Assembly (NCBI GenBank): GCA_035536915.1
Contig: DATLNE010000031.1
Coordinates: 62,001 to 126,000 of the forward strand
DNA: 64,000 bases
Source of the DNA: Acidimicrobiales bacterium
Lineage (GTDB): Bacteria > Actinomycetota > Acidimicrobiia > Acidimicrobiales > JAHWLA01
Direction of reading: 5' to 3'
The notes under the pieces were generated by a model that was not told the origin of the DNA, ran no database searches, and saw only the letters and a program-made list of their open reading frames with translations. A program made the translations under genes and the position numbers. Positions 19,644 through 27,201 of the stretch are shown here, piece by piece. Within the stretch, counting starts at the first letter, position 1. The number at the start of each line of letters is the position of its first letter.

Positions 19644-20148
19644 CGGAACGAGTGACCGCCTTGGGCTTGGGGGCAGGCTTGGGCTTGGGCGCGGCGGCCG
19701 TTTTGGCGGGTGCCGAAGCGGACGGCCGCGCCGCCGGCCGCGCCGTCGTGGCGGGAGCAGCGGCGGCCGACGGCACTTGTGTGCGTTGCACGATCACGAT
19801 CTCGACGATCTTGCGGCGGGGCGGCGGCGCCGGTGCCGGGGCAGGTTCCGCCTCCACCAGGTGCACTTCCTGCTGGGGACGCTCGGCGGCGGCCATCGCC
19901 GTCATCAACCCGAACGTCGCCGACGCGCTGGCTCCCGCCACCACGATCCGCGCCGCCGCCGCGGCATGCCGCCGCTTCGTCGGTTTCGCAGAAGTCGCGC
20001 GGCGGCGCGCGACTTCTGCGACATCGTCGGCGGAATTCGTCTCAGCGCCGGTGGGTGTCGGCTCGGCCCGCTCCGCCCGCAGCCGAGCCAATTGTGCCCG
20101 CCGGTCTTCGGCCGACGGGCGTTGCCGTTCGACGTCGTCAGTCGTCAT
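19633..20148 (-). CDS. Single-pass membrane protein with Pro/Ala-rich tail, unknown function
   Basis: 171 residues from ATG 20148. A charged, Arg-rich N-terminus of about 68 residues precedes one membrane helix (RIVVAGASASATFGLMTAMA). After it comes a short ordered segment (KIVEIVIVQRTQVP) and a low-complexity Pro/Ala/Lys tail. The helix start contains S-A-T, a partial match to the ApbE flavinylation motif (usually DxxS/T-G/S-A-T), but the Asp is missing. It overlaps the gene before it and apbE by 11 bases each. No family is recognised. Confidence 0.7.
   Translation of the reverse strand: MTTDDVERQRPSAEDRRAQLARLRAERAEPTPTGAETNSADDVAEVARRRATSAKPTKRRHAAAAARIVVAGASASATFGLMTAMAAAERPQQEVHLVEAEPAPAPAPPPRRKIVEIVIVQRTQVPSAAAAPATTARPAARPSASAPAKTAAAPKPKPAPKPKAVTRSGGS
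19987..20020. repeat. Perfect 15-bp inverted repeat inside a coding sequence
   Basis: CGCAGAAGTCGCGCG (19987-20001) and its exact complement (20006-20020) are separated by 4 bases. It lies within the 19633-20148 gene, in the segment coding for the Arg-rich N-terminus. The hairpin would be very stable in the mRNA. Confidence 0.7.
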
Positions 20149-20599
20149 CCGACCCGCCGCCGCCCGAGCCGCTGCGGTCGTCGTCTCCGCTCCTGCGGCC
20201 GCTGTTCGTGCTGCCGGGCCCGGAGTTGTCGCTGCGGGCGTCGTCACCGCCGTGGTCGTCGATGGTGGTCGACGTCGTCGTCCTCGTGCGGCGTGGCGCG
20301 GTGGTCGGCGTCGTGCCTGCGCCGTTGCCGTCGTCGATCGTGGTCGGCGTCAGGGTGGTGGTCGCCGTCGACTCGCCGACTTCGACGACCCGTGTCTCGA
20401 CTTCGACCTCGGGCTCGGTGGTCGAGGTGGTGTCCTCCGACGAGAGCGGCGTGAAGGTGCCGACGTTGTCGCTGTTGCCTGCCATGCCGAAGAGCCCGAA
20501 GTTGGCGCCCACGGCCAGGGCGGCAGTCAGCGCCGTTGCCGCGACGGCACCGGCAGTCGCCAGTGCGGTCCGGCGGTTGAGGGGCCGTTCGCGAGTCAT
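20138..20599 (-). CDS. Membrane-anchored low-complexity Thr/Ser/Asp-rich protein
   Basis: 153 residues from ATG 20599. The N-terminus RPLNRRTALATAGAVAATAL resembles a Tat- or Sec-type signal anchor. The rest is extracytoplasmic, with many Thr (STTEPEVEVETR, TTTLTPTT), and ends in a Ser/Gly/Asp-rich tail. It is the first gene of the four-gene minus-strand operon with the second membrane protein, apbE and the ferric-reductase-like gene. It is divergent from the response-regulator gene by 84 bases, a shared promoter region. Confidence 0.65.
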   Translation of the reverse strand: MTRERPLNRRTALATAGAVAATALTAALAVGANFGLFGMAGNSDNVGTFTPLSSEDTTSTTEPEVEVETRVVEVGESTATTTLTPTTIDDGNGAGTTPTTAPRRTRTTTSTTIDDHGGDDARSDNSGPGSTNSGRRSGDDDRSGSGGGGSDDD

Positions 20600-20683
20600 G
20601 GCTTCATCGTCGGCTTCTCGCCGGGGAAATGGAACCAAGGAACGGCAAAGCCTTGGCAAAGGTCGCACGGCACCCCCGTCGGG

Positions 20684-21361
20684 ATGTGCGACCGTAGTGA
20701 GGTGCGGGTGCTCATCGTCGAAGACGACGACGCCATTGCCGAACCGTTGGCAAAGGGCCTCGAACGAGAGGGTTTTTCGGTCGAGCGGGTGGCCACCGGC
20801 GGCGCGGCGCTGGACGCCGAGGAGCCCGATGTCGTGCTGCTCGACCTCGGGCTGCCCGACATCGACGGCTACGAGGTGTGCCGGCGCATGCGGGCGCGGT
20901 CCGACGTGCCGATCATCGTGCTGACGGCTCGATCGGAAGAGGTGGATCGGGTGGTGGGGCTGGAGCTCGGCGCGGATGACTACGTGGTCAAGCCCTTCGG
21001 GTTCCGTGAGCTCGTGGCCCGGATGCGAGCGGTCACCCGACGGCGGGCGCCGCGCGAGCGCGCCGACGGGCCGATGTCGATCGGGTCGATGACGATCGAC
21101 CGGCGCACCCGGCGCATCGCCGTGAACGGCGAGGTCGTCGACCTCACGCCCAAGGAATACGACCTGGTGTCGTTGCTGGCCCAGGACCCGGGGGCGTTGT
21201 ACGAGCGTCAGCAGATCATGGAGCAGGTGTGGGGCCAGCCGTCTTACGGGCCGACGAAGACGCTCGACGTGCACGTGGCCGCCATCCGCAAGAAGCTCGG
21301 TGACCCGCGCTGGATCGAGACGGTGCGGGGCGTGGGCTTCCGGCTGCAAGCGGTGCCGTGA
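20684..21361 (+). CDS. Two-component response regulator, OmpR/PhoB family
   Basis: 225 residues from ATG 20684; GTG 20702, giving VRVLIVEDDD, is an equally plausible start. The receiver domain has the acidic pocket VEDDD, the phospho-acceptor Asp in VVLLDLGLPDIDG (about residue 52) and the Lys in DDYVVKPFG. The C-terminal winged helix ends in RWIETVRGVGFRLQ. It overlaps the histidine kinase gene by 4 bases. The divergent apbE operon is the likely target. The open frame upstream to 19652 is antisense to that operon and is not coding. Confidence 0.93.
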   Translation: MCDRSEVRVLIVEDDDAIAEPLAKGLEREGFSVERVATGGAALDAEEPDVVLLDLGLPDIDGYEVCRRMRARSDVPIIVLTARSEEVDRVVGLELGADDYVVKPFGFRELVARMRAVTRRRAPRERADGPMSIGSMTIDRRTRRIAVNGEVVDLTPKEYDLVSLLAQDPGALYERQQIMEQVWGQPSYGPTKTLDVHVAAIRKKLGDPRWIETVRGVGFRLQAVP

Positions 21362-22815
21362 CCCGGCGCCTGCTGATCGGCTACCTGTCGGTCACCGCCT
21401 TCATGCTGGTGATCCTCGAGGTGCCGCTGGGCGCCACCTTCGCCCGCTTCGAGCGCAGCAACCTCATCGCCGGTGTGGAACGCGACGCGCTGACGATCGC
21501 CCTGCACGTGGAGGAGTCGTTGGAGGAGGGGCGCCACGCCGAGTTGCAAGGGGTGGTCGACCGCTACGAGGCGACGACCGGTGGGCGGGCGGTGGTGGTC
21601 GACCGCCAAGGCACCCTGCTGGCCGACTCCGACCCGCTCGCACCCGGTCCCCGTGACTTCGCCGGCAGGCCGGAGGTGGCCGGGGCGTTGGAAGGCAAGC
21701 AGGTGCGGGGGTTCCGACGGTCCGACACGCTCGACACCGAGCTGCTGTACGTCGCCGTGCCGGTGGTCAGCGGCAACGAGCTGCGTGGCGTGGTCCGCAT
21801 CACGTACCCGGCGTCGGTGATGCAGCAGCGCATCGTGCGCACGTGGGCAGTGTTGGCGGGCGTGGGGCTGGTGGTGTTGGGGTTCGTAACCTTGTTGTCG
21901 TTGCGGTTGGCGCGGGCGGTGACCCAGCCGTTGCGAGAGCTCGAAGCGGCGGCGTCGCGCTTGGGGGAGGGCGAGCTCGACGCCCGGGCACCGGTGCCCG
22001 ACGGGCCGTCGGAGCTGCGGTTGTTGGCCGAGGAGTTCAACGCCACCGCGGCCAAGTTGGAACGCTTGGTCGATGCCCAGCGGGCGTTCGTGGCCGACGC
22101 GTCGCACCAGTTGCGCACGCCGCTGGCCGCGTTGCGGTTGCGGTTGGAGGTGTTGCAAGGGGATGTGCCGGAACGGGCACGCGAGGACGTCGAGGGCGCG
22201 TTGGCGGAGGTGCACCGGCTGTCGAGGTTGGTGAACGGATTGTTGGAGTTGGCCCGAGCCGAGCACCGGCCGTCGAACTGCGTGCCTGTCGATGTGGCTG
22301 GCGTGCTCCACGACCGGCGCACAACCTGGGCGCCGTTGGCCGAGGAGCGGGAGGTGTCGCTGGTCGACCGAGCCGCCGACGGCGTCGTCGCCTCGGCAGC
22401 GCCGGGCAACCTGGAGCAGGTGCTCGACAACCTGATCGCCAACGCCGTCGAGGTCTCACCCGCGGGCCGGACGGTGACGCTGACGGCAAAGGTTGTCGAC
22501 GAGTGGATCGAGGTGCACGTGGTCGACGAAGGCCCCGGCATGGCGCCCGAGCGGCGGGCGGCGGCGTTCGACCGGTTCTGGCACGCAGCTGGCGACGCCG
22601 GTTCGTCGATCGGCGGCTTCGGCATCGGGTTGGCGATCGTGCGGCAACTGGTGGTGGCCGACGGGGGAGAGGTGGAACTCTTGGAGGCGCCCGGCGGCGG
22701 CCTCGACGCCTGCGTTCGACTGCGCCCCGCCCGCCGTTCGGCGAAGCGCCCGACGCCAGCAGAGGACGAAGCCGACCGCGCTAAAGTGACCGACCGCGCC
22801 GGTCCGCCGGTGTGA
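21358..22815 (+). CDS. Sensor histidine kinase with HAMP domain
   Basis: 485 residues, GTG start. Two membrane helices (about 4-24 and 164-186) bracket an extracytoplasmic sensor of about 130 residues. A HAMP linker (RAVTQPLRELEAAASRLGEG) follows, then the phospho-acceptor His in VADASHQLRTPLAALR (about residue 248), and an ATPase domain with NLIANAVE, VVDEGPGM and GGFGIGLAIV. It is paired with the response regulator upstream. The ligand is unknown; context with the flavin/ferric-reductase-like genes suggests redox or envelope stress. Confidence 0.93.
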   Translation: MTRRLLIGYLSVTAFMLVILEVPLGATFARFERSNLIAGVERDALTIALHVEESLEEGRHAELQGVVDRYEATTGGRAVVVDRQGTLLADSDPLAPGPRDFAGRPEVAGALEGKQVRGFRRSDTLDTELLYVAVPVVSGNELRGVVRITYPASVMQQRIVRTWAVLAGVGLVVLGFVTLLSLRLARAVTQPLRELEAAASRLGEGELDARAPVPDGPSELRLLAEEFNATAAKLERLVDAQRAFVADASHQLRTPLAALRLRLEVLQGDVPERAREDVEGALAEVHRLSRLVNGLLELARAEHRPSNCVPVDVAGVLHDRRTTWAPLAEEREVSLVDRAADGVVASAAPGNLEQVLDNLIANAVEVSPAGRTVTLTAKVVDEWIEVHVVDEGPGMAPERRAAAFDRFWHAAGDAGSSIGGFGIGLAIVRQLVVADGGEVELLEAPGGGLDACVRLRPARRSAKRPTPAEDEADRAKVTDRAGPPV

Positions 22816-22819
22816 CCAC

Positions 22820-22903
22820 GTCGGAGTGGCGGAATAGGCAGACGCGCTAGCTTGAGGGGCTAGTGCCCGCAAGGGCGTGGGGGTTCAAGTCCCCCCTCCG
22901 ACA
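22820..22903 (+). tRNA. tRNA-Leu (anticodon GAG)
   Basis: The 7-bp acceptor stem GTCGGAG (22820-22826) pairs with CTCCGAC (22896-22902), discriminator A at 22903. The anticodon stem CTAGC/GCTAG encloses loop TTGAGGG with GAG at 22854-22856. A long variable arm and the T-arm GGGGGTTCAAGTCCCCC fit a class II leucine tRNA. CCA is not encoded. Its 3' end abuts a recombinase remnant, consistent with use as an integration site. Confidence 0.95.
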
Positions 22904-23430
22904 CGACGGTTTCCTACATGGAACCTCGCCTGTAACCCGCACGCACCTGGCGTCGGGATCGAACCGCATGTGGATGCCAAGTTGCTCCAGCAGGCGGTTG
23001 CGCTCTGCGGCGTCAGCATCCCCCCAAGGCGGCCGCAGCAGCCCGCAATGACCGATCAGGGCTACCGGCTTCGCCCGCTGCGGACAGGTCGCTACGAGCG
23101 GGCCGTCCGACTACAGCGGCGAGCAATTGGGTGGCGATGGCCCGTTCCGCCGACGTTCCGCGATCCACTTGCCGATGACGGCTGCGTCCCCACCCTCGTC
23201 TCACGCGGCCTTGTAGCTCACCAGCCGCGCGTTGCAGCGGTCGATGGTGTCCCGCGCCCGCTGATCGGCCTCCGCGTCCTGCTAGTCGTCGCTGCCCTCC
23301 TCAATCGCAGCCACGAGCGCGGCCAGCGTGGTGTCGATGTGGTCTGCATCGAACATCCTCTCCAGCCAGGGCTGCACTGTCGAGGATCACGTCTTCACGC
23401 ACGTCGACCGTCTTCGGGTGCCTGCCGATT
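22904..23430 (-). pseudogene. Decayed serine recombinase, C-terminal fragment
   Basis: The minus strand encodes pieces of the C-terminal part of a large serine recombinase in shifting frames. They run, in order: GRHPKTVDVREDVILD (near 23426-23380), WLERMFDADHIDTTLAALV, ARDTIDRCNARLVSYKAA, DEGGDAAVIGKWIAE and finally AERNRLLEQLGIHMRFDPDA near the tRNA. At least two in-frame stops and several frame changes separate them. Intact relatives run about 500 residues; the catalytic N-terminal half is absent. It is probably the relic of the element that brought in the neighbouring AbiE-like pair. Confidence 0.78.
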
Positions 23431-23510
23431 GGTGGTGGCGTACTTCGTGGTGGCCGGACCGCTGTTGTTTCGCAGGACGGCCACTTTCTCAAAGCGGGAA
23501 ACTAAGAATC

Positions 23511-23547
23511 TTGCGAAACTCATCTGAGTTGCCTGTAAACTCAGAGC
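23511..23547 (+). promoter_or_regulatory. Candidate leaderless promoter with ACTCA operator repeats
   Basis: AACTCA (23517-23522) and TGAGTT (23525-23530) form an inverted repeat with a 2-base spacer, and a third copy AACTCA lies at 23538-23543, 4 bases before GTG 23548. TTGCGA at 23511 and TAAACT at 23536 could be -35 and -10 boxes. That places the transcript start at or next to the GTG. A regulator bound here would block the promoter; the winged-helix protein encoded downstream is the obvious candidate. Confidence 0.55.
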
Positions 23548-24678
23548 GTGGTTGTGAGACAAGCAGCCGACCTAGTTGAAGCGGCCCTGAAACTACTGGC
23601 CTCGCGCTTGCCGCCGGGCTGGACGGTTGAGCGCGCTGCGGGCCAGGGCGCGGGCACGGGGGAAGGCGACGCCCTGTTCGCGTTCAGCACCCAAGGCGGG
23701 ATGGGGATGGGCAGCGCCATCGTCGAGGCCAAACCCGGCTTCGCTGCAGCCGATGTCGAGCGTCTGCTCGGGGGCCTGACCCGCCGGCTCCGAGAAGCAG
23801 CTGGCTCCCGCGCCATCCTGCTCGTCAGCGACTTCCTCTCACCCCGAACCCGCCAGCGGCTGGCTGAGGAGGACATCAGCTACCTCGACCTCACCGGCAA
23901 CATTCGCCTCGTGATGCAGCAGCCACCGATTTTCGTGGAGACGGCGGGCGCGGATCGACGGCCGTCGGACAAGACGTCCAAGCGGGTCGTAGGGCTCTCC
24001 GGCGTGAAGGTCGGTCGAGTCGTCCGCTTCGTCGCCGAGGTGGTCCCGCCCTATGGCGTCAACGACATCGAGGAGGCGACCGGGATCAGTCGTGGTTACG
24101 TGAGCCGGGTCCTTGACCGCCTCGCTGACGAGGCGCTGATCCGCCGGGACCCGCGAGGACCGGTCGAAGCGGTCGAGTGGCTGGCGATGCTGCGACAGCG
24201 GGGCCAGTCGGTCGACTTGTTCCGCGCAAACACTACCCGGACGTATTTCGCTCCGAACGGTGCCCGGGCCGTGTTCGAGTCGCTGCCTCGCTCGACGGTT
24301 GGCAACACGGTCGTTGTCACCGGATCATTCGCTGCCGTCCGAAAGGCACCGATCGCCGCCCCTGCGCTACTCGTGATGTACCTCGTCCCGGGCGGGGCGC
24401 TTCCGAAGTTCGAAGACATCGAGAAGGAACTGGGGCTGCTCCCCGCCGACGAAGCCGCCGAAGTCGCATTGCTCTGGCCGTCCAACGATCGAGTCGTCGA
24501 GGACACGTGGGCCGCCGACGGCGTTCAGTTCGTCAACCTGCCGCAGCTCGCTGTCGACTGCCTCGGGGGGAGCGGACGGATGCCGTCTGAAGGCGACGCG
24601 CTGCTTGAGTGGATGCAGGCGAACACCGACGCCTGGCAGTATCCCTCGCTGGCGGCCTACCGGGAGCGTCGCCGATGA
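23548..24678 (+). CDS. AbiEi-like winged-helix antitoxin/regulator
   Basis: 376 residues from GTG 23548. The N-terminal ~130 residues look like a nuclease-type or AbiEi-type fold (SAIVEAKPGFAAADVERLL, then RAILLVSDFLSPRTRQRL and SYLDLTGNIRLV). A winged helix follows at about 165-215 (YGVNDIEEATGISRGYVSRV). The C-terminal half is mixed alpha/beta with no known motif. Its stop overlaps the nucleotidyltransferase-like gene start (ATGA), the layout of type IV toxin-antitoxin pairs. In AbiE systems this partner represses its own promoter and offsets the toxin. Confidence 0.68.
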   Translation: MVVRQAADLVEAALKLLASRLPPGWTVERAAGQGAGTGEGDALFAFSTQGGMGMGSAIVEAKPGFAAADVERLLGGLTRRLREAAGSRAILLVSDFLSPRTRQRLAEEDISYLDLTGNIRLVMQQPPIFVETAGADRRPSDKTSKRVVGLSGVKVGRVVRFVAEVVPPYGVNDIEEATGISRGYVSRVLDRLADEALIRRDPRGPVEAVEWLAMLRQRGQSVDLFRANTTRTYFAPNGARAVFESLPRSTVGNTVVVTGSFAAVRKAPIAAPALLVMYLVPGGALPKFEDIEKELGLLPADEAAEVALLWPSNDRVVEDTWAADGVQFVNLPQLAVDCLGGSGRMPSEGDALLEWMQANTDAWQYPSLAAYRERRR

Positions 24679-25511
24679 GTGCCGATCCCTATTACGTCGC
24701 GGCCCGGCGAGTGTTGCTCGACGCTCTTGAAGACCTCGCTGAGCACCGCGATGCGATCGTCGTCGTCGGCGCGCAAGCTGTCTATCTCCGATCCGGGGCA
24801 ACGAACGTCGGCGTTGCGGAGTACACGACCGACGGCGACCTGGCCGTCGACAGCGATCGCCTCACCGACATTCCGCTGCTCGAAGACGTCATGGGGGTTC
24901 GGTTCGGTCACGCGCTGGGGCCGATGGGAGTAGAGCAGCCCGGCGTCTGGACTCGAACCGTGGAAGTCGACGGCGAGGTGATCGACATCCCCGTCGACCT
25001 CATCGTTCCCGAGGGCATCGCGCCGCCCGGAGGCAGCCGAGGGGCGCGCCTCGGGCTCCACGGCAAGCGGGCAGCGCGCAAGGCGGTGGGTCTCGAAGCG
25101 GCGATCCTCGACAACGACGTGCTCACGATAAAGGCACTAGAGCCGAAGGATGCCCGGGCCATCGACAGCCGAGTTGCCGGACCGACCGCACTCTTGATCG
25201 CAAAGGCGCACAAGATCCAGGATCGCCTCGAGCAGTCGACGAGACCGGACCGGCTGATCGACAAGGACGCCTCCGATGTCTACCGCCTCATGCTGACCAC
25301 GCCGGCGGAGCGGATCAACGAAGTCGCAGCGACGCTGCGCGACGACCGACGGGTCGCAGGGTCGGCACAGCGAGGGCTCGAGTTCCTGCGGGCCCAGTTC
25401 GGCGCGCGGCGCGCGCCAGGCGTGGTGATGGCCGTCCGCGCGCTCCGCCTTGGCGTTCCGGAGGAACGCGTTCGCGCTGTCTGCGTCAACTTCATCGCAA
25501 GCCTGTCGTAG
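24675..25511 (+). CDS. Nucleotidyltransferase-like protein, AbiEii-type toxin candidate
   Basis: 278 residues from ATG 24675, which overlaps the upstream stop; the frame also extends to 24609. Near the N-terminus VVVGAQAVYLRSG is followed by YTTDGDLAVD with D53 and D55, the G-A-x-A ... D-x-D arrangement of minimal nucleotidyltransferases and AbiEii. A helical region follows (GPTALLIAKAHKIQDRLEQ). AbiEii toxins transfer nucleotides, in some cases to tRNA; substrate here is unknown. Its codon use is similar to its neighbours, with somewhat more A/T at third positions. Confidence 0.68.
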   Translation: MSADPYYVAARRVLLDALEDLAEHRDAIVVVGAQAVYLRSGATNVGVAEYTTDGDLAVDSDRLTDIPLLEDVMGVRFGHALGPMGVEQPGVWTRTVEVDGEVIDIPVDLIVPEGIAPPGGSRGARLGLHGKRAARKAVGLEAAILDNDVLTIKALEPKDARAIDSRVAGPTALLIAKAHKIQDRLEQSTRPDRLIDKDASDVYRLMLTTPAERINEVAATLRDDRRVAGSAQRGLEFLRAQFGARRAPGVVMAVRALRLGVPEERVRAVCVNFIASLS

Positions 25512-25970
25512 GCGGTGACGGGACGCCCCGATTCACTGACCAGTGAGCCTGGTCGAGGTCGTATGCCGGCGTGTCCTTCTGTCTGTTCTCAGGTTTAGGC
25601 AAGGCGTAACCATGGCCGGACCGCGACAGCGACGAAGCACCCCCCTTTCGCGCTATCCCGCTCGCTGACGCGGCCACCGGCGCACTACCGCCGAGGACGC
25701 GACGGTGGCGGCCGCCCGTGCCGAGTCTGATGCTCGCGGTCGTACGATCGAAGATGCGTATGAGAAAGTCCTCGACACCGGCAAAGCGTGGCGTTGGTAA
25801 TGACATCCCCTACCGGGCGCTGGCCGTGGACAGGACGTGGCATACGCCCCATGCGCCGCGCTCGTGAGCGGTCATGGCCGACCCGGGCAGGGAAAGAGAG
25901 TGGGAATTGCAGGCGATGTCGAAGCGCGGTGACTTCGGTTCGGGGTCGGGTGTGACTGCGCCCGGATGTC
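25512..25970. other. Gene-poor stretch with a degraded coding remnant
   Basis: No intact gene is supported in these ~460 bases. On the plus strand, 25681-25800 reads as a short protein-like tail (TVAAARAESDARGRTIEDAY, ending KAWRW before a TAA) preceded closely by a stop, so it looks like a cut-off gene end. Its parent family is not recognised. The region separates the AbiE-like pair from the SOD-like gene and probably marks the far edge of the acquired segment. Confidence 0.4.
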
Positions 25971-26007
25971 GCGAGGGGTCGCGGCGGCTCCGGGCGCGAC
26001 CCCTCGC
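25971..26007. terminator. Hairpin terminator of the SOD-like gene
   Basis: A perfect 13-bp stem (25971-25983 with 25995-26007) with an 11-base loop lies 8 bases beyond the minus-strand stop at 26016. No T-run follows on the minus strand; on the plus strand the stem is followed by GATGTTTT. It may act in both directions. Confidence 0.6.
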
Positions 26008-26015
26008 CGATGTTT

Positions 26016-26549
26016 TCAGAAGGCGACGGGGAGGCAGGCCCAGCGTGATCCGGCGGCACCGGTGACGTGGTCGGTGTGCAATGCGTGGATGACGACTGAG
26101 CCGGCGGCTCCCGACGGGATGGTGAACGGCACGGTGGCCGAGGCGTAGCCGGTGCCGTTCGGCTGCACGGTGATGTCGAGCCAGACCTCGGTCTCGTCGG
26201 AGATGTCTTGGCCACCGGTGGTGTTGTAGTGGGGCCCGGCGGCTGCGCCGTTGCCTTCGATGCACGTACCGCTATGCACGTGCGCGCCGAGGACGCTGCC
26301 TGCTGCGGCGTGGTCGATGCCCTGCACCTTGAGGGTGACGGTCGTCGACCCGGCGGACTCGGTGGCGGTGACCTGCGCGGTGGCGTTGTCGGTGGGCTGG
26401 GCAGTCGCGGTCTGCAGGTCGCGGAGCTCGCCCGCGGCGCGGGCGCTGGTGGGCGCCAGGGCGCCACTCGGTGATGCTGCGGTGACGAAGATCGCAGCGG
26501 CGACCGCAACGATGCACGATGCGGTTCGGATCAGCGGGTTGGATGCCAT
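26016..26549 (-). CDS. Secreted Cu/Zn-superoxide-dismutase-like protein lacking Zn ligands
   Basis: 177 residues from ATG 26549, with a signal peptide (about residues 1-39, Ala-rich cleavage site). The SOD beta-barrel pattern is present: GAHVHSGTC gives H90 and H92, GPHYN gives H107, and SVVIHALH gives H155, matching the four copper ligands. Cys 96 and Cys 172 would form the usual disulfide. The zinc loop that normally carries two more His and an Asp is short and without His. It may be a copper-only enzyme or a non-enzymatic relative. It is divergent from an ECF sigma operon. Confidence 0.75.
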   Translation of the reverse strand: MASNPLIRTASCIVAVAAAIFVTAASPSGALAPTSARAAGELRDLQTATAQPTDNATAQVTATESAGSTTVTLKVQGIDHAAAGSVLGAHVHSGTCIEGNGAAAGPHYNTTGGQDISDETEVWLDITVQPNGTGYASATVPFTIPSGAAGSVVIHALHTDHVTGAAGSRWACLPVAF

Positions 26550-26615
26550 TGGGTAGTCGGTCCTCCGGGTCGGTTTTCGATCGGTCACCGGTGCTGTCGC
26601 GTCCTCCCACCCGAA

Positions 26616-26640
26616 CGGTTCTCCGCCCATGGGAGAACCG
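26616..26640. promoter_or_regulatory. Palindromic operator candidate between SOD-like and ECF sigma genes
   Basis: CGGTTCTCC (26616-26624) and GGAGAACCG (26632-26640) are perfect 9-bp arms with a 7-base spacer. It sits in the 121-base divergent intergenic region, 30 bases before ATG 26671. The ATG at 26629 lies inside the palindrome, one reason to prefer the later start. Confidence 0.55.
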
Positions 26641-26670
26641 CTGAGGCCGCCCGGCGCGACAGTGAGGGTG

Positions 26671-27201
26671 ATGAGGACGGACGCGGAACTCCTGCTGGCG
26701 GTCGCCGACAACGACCGCGGCGCGTTTCGGGAGCTGCACGACCGCCACGTCCCCTGGGTGACTTCGCGCCTCGCCCGCCGCTGTGCCGATCATGAGGTGA
26801 TCGCCGAGGCCGTGCAGGACACCTTCGTCGCCATATGGAAAGGCGCGTCGAGGTGGGACGGGCGAGGCGAGCCCGCGGCCTGGATGTGGGGCATCGCCAT
26901 CCGCCGCCTCGTCGCCGTGTTGCGCACCCGCCAACGGTGGTCCCGGCCCCGCAGGCCGCTCGGCGCCCGGTCCGACGAGGTCGTCGTAGCGGCCGAAGAG
27001 CAGGTGTTGTACGGCGTGGAGCACGGCGATCTCGGGGGAGCCCTGCTGCGCCTGTCGCCCGAGCTACGGGTGGTCGTACAGGCAACGGTCCTCGACGGAC
27101 TGTCGACCCGCGAGGCCGCCCGCCTCCTGGGCATCCCCCAAGGAACCGTGAAGACGCGCATGATGCGCGCCCGCGCCGAGCTTCGAGGAGCGCTCGCATG
27201 A
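26671..27201 (+). CDS. ECF-family RNA polymerase sigma factor
   Basis: About 176 residues from ATG 26671; ATG 26629 would add 14 residues. Region 2 is seen as FRELHDRHVPWVTSRLARR and EAVQDTFVAIWKGASRWDG. Region 4 is LSPELRVVVQATVLDGLSTREAARLLGI followed by PQGTVKTRMMRARAEL. It overlaps the anti-sigma gene by 4 bases. Such factors usually drive their own operon plus a small regulon in response to an envelope signal; the divergent SOD-like gene may belong to it. Confidence 0.92.
   Translation: MRTDAELLLAVADNDRGAFRELHDRHVPWVTSRLARRCADHEVIAEAVQDTFVAIWKGASRWDGRGEPAAWMWGIAIRRLVAVLRTRQRWSRPRRPLGARSDEVVVAAEEQVLYGVEHGDLGGALLRLSPELRVVVQATVLDGLSTREAARLLGIPQGTVKTRMMRARAELRGALA

Noticed and set aside
19652-20683. 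Long upstream extension of the response-regulator frame
   Set aside because: It is antisense to the apbE operon and low in complexity; the receiver domain starts only at 20684-20702.
22877-23527. 216-codon plus-strand frame after the tRNA
   Set aside because: It is antisense to the recombinase relic and starts inside the tRNA.
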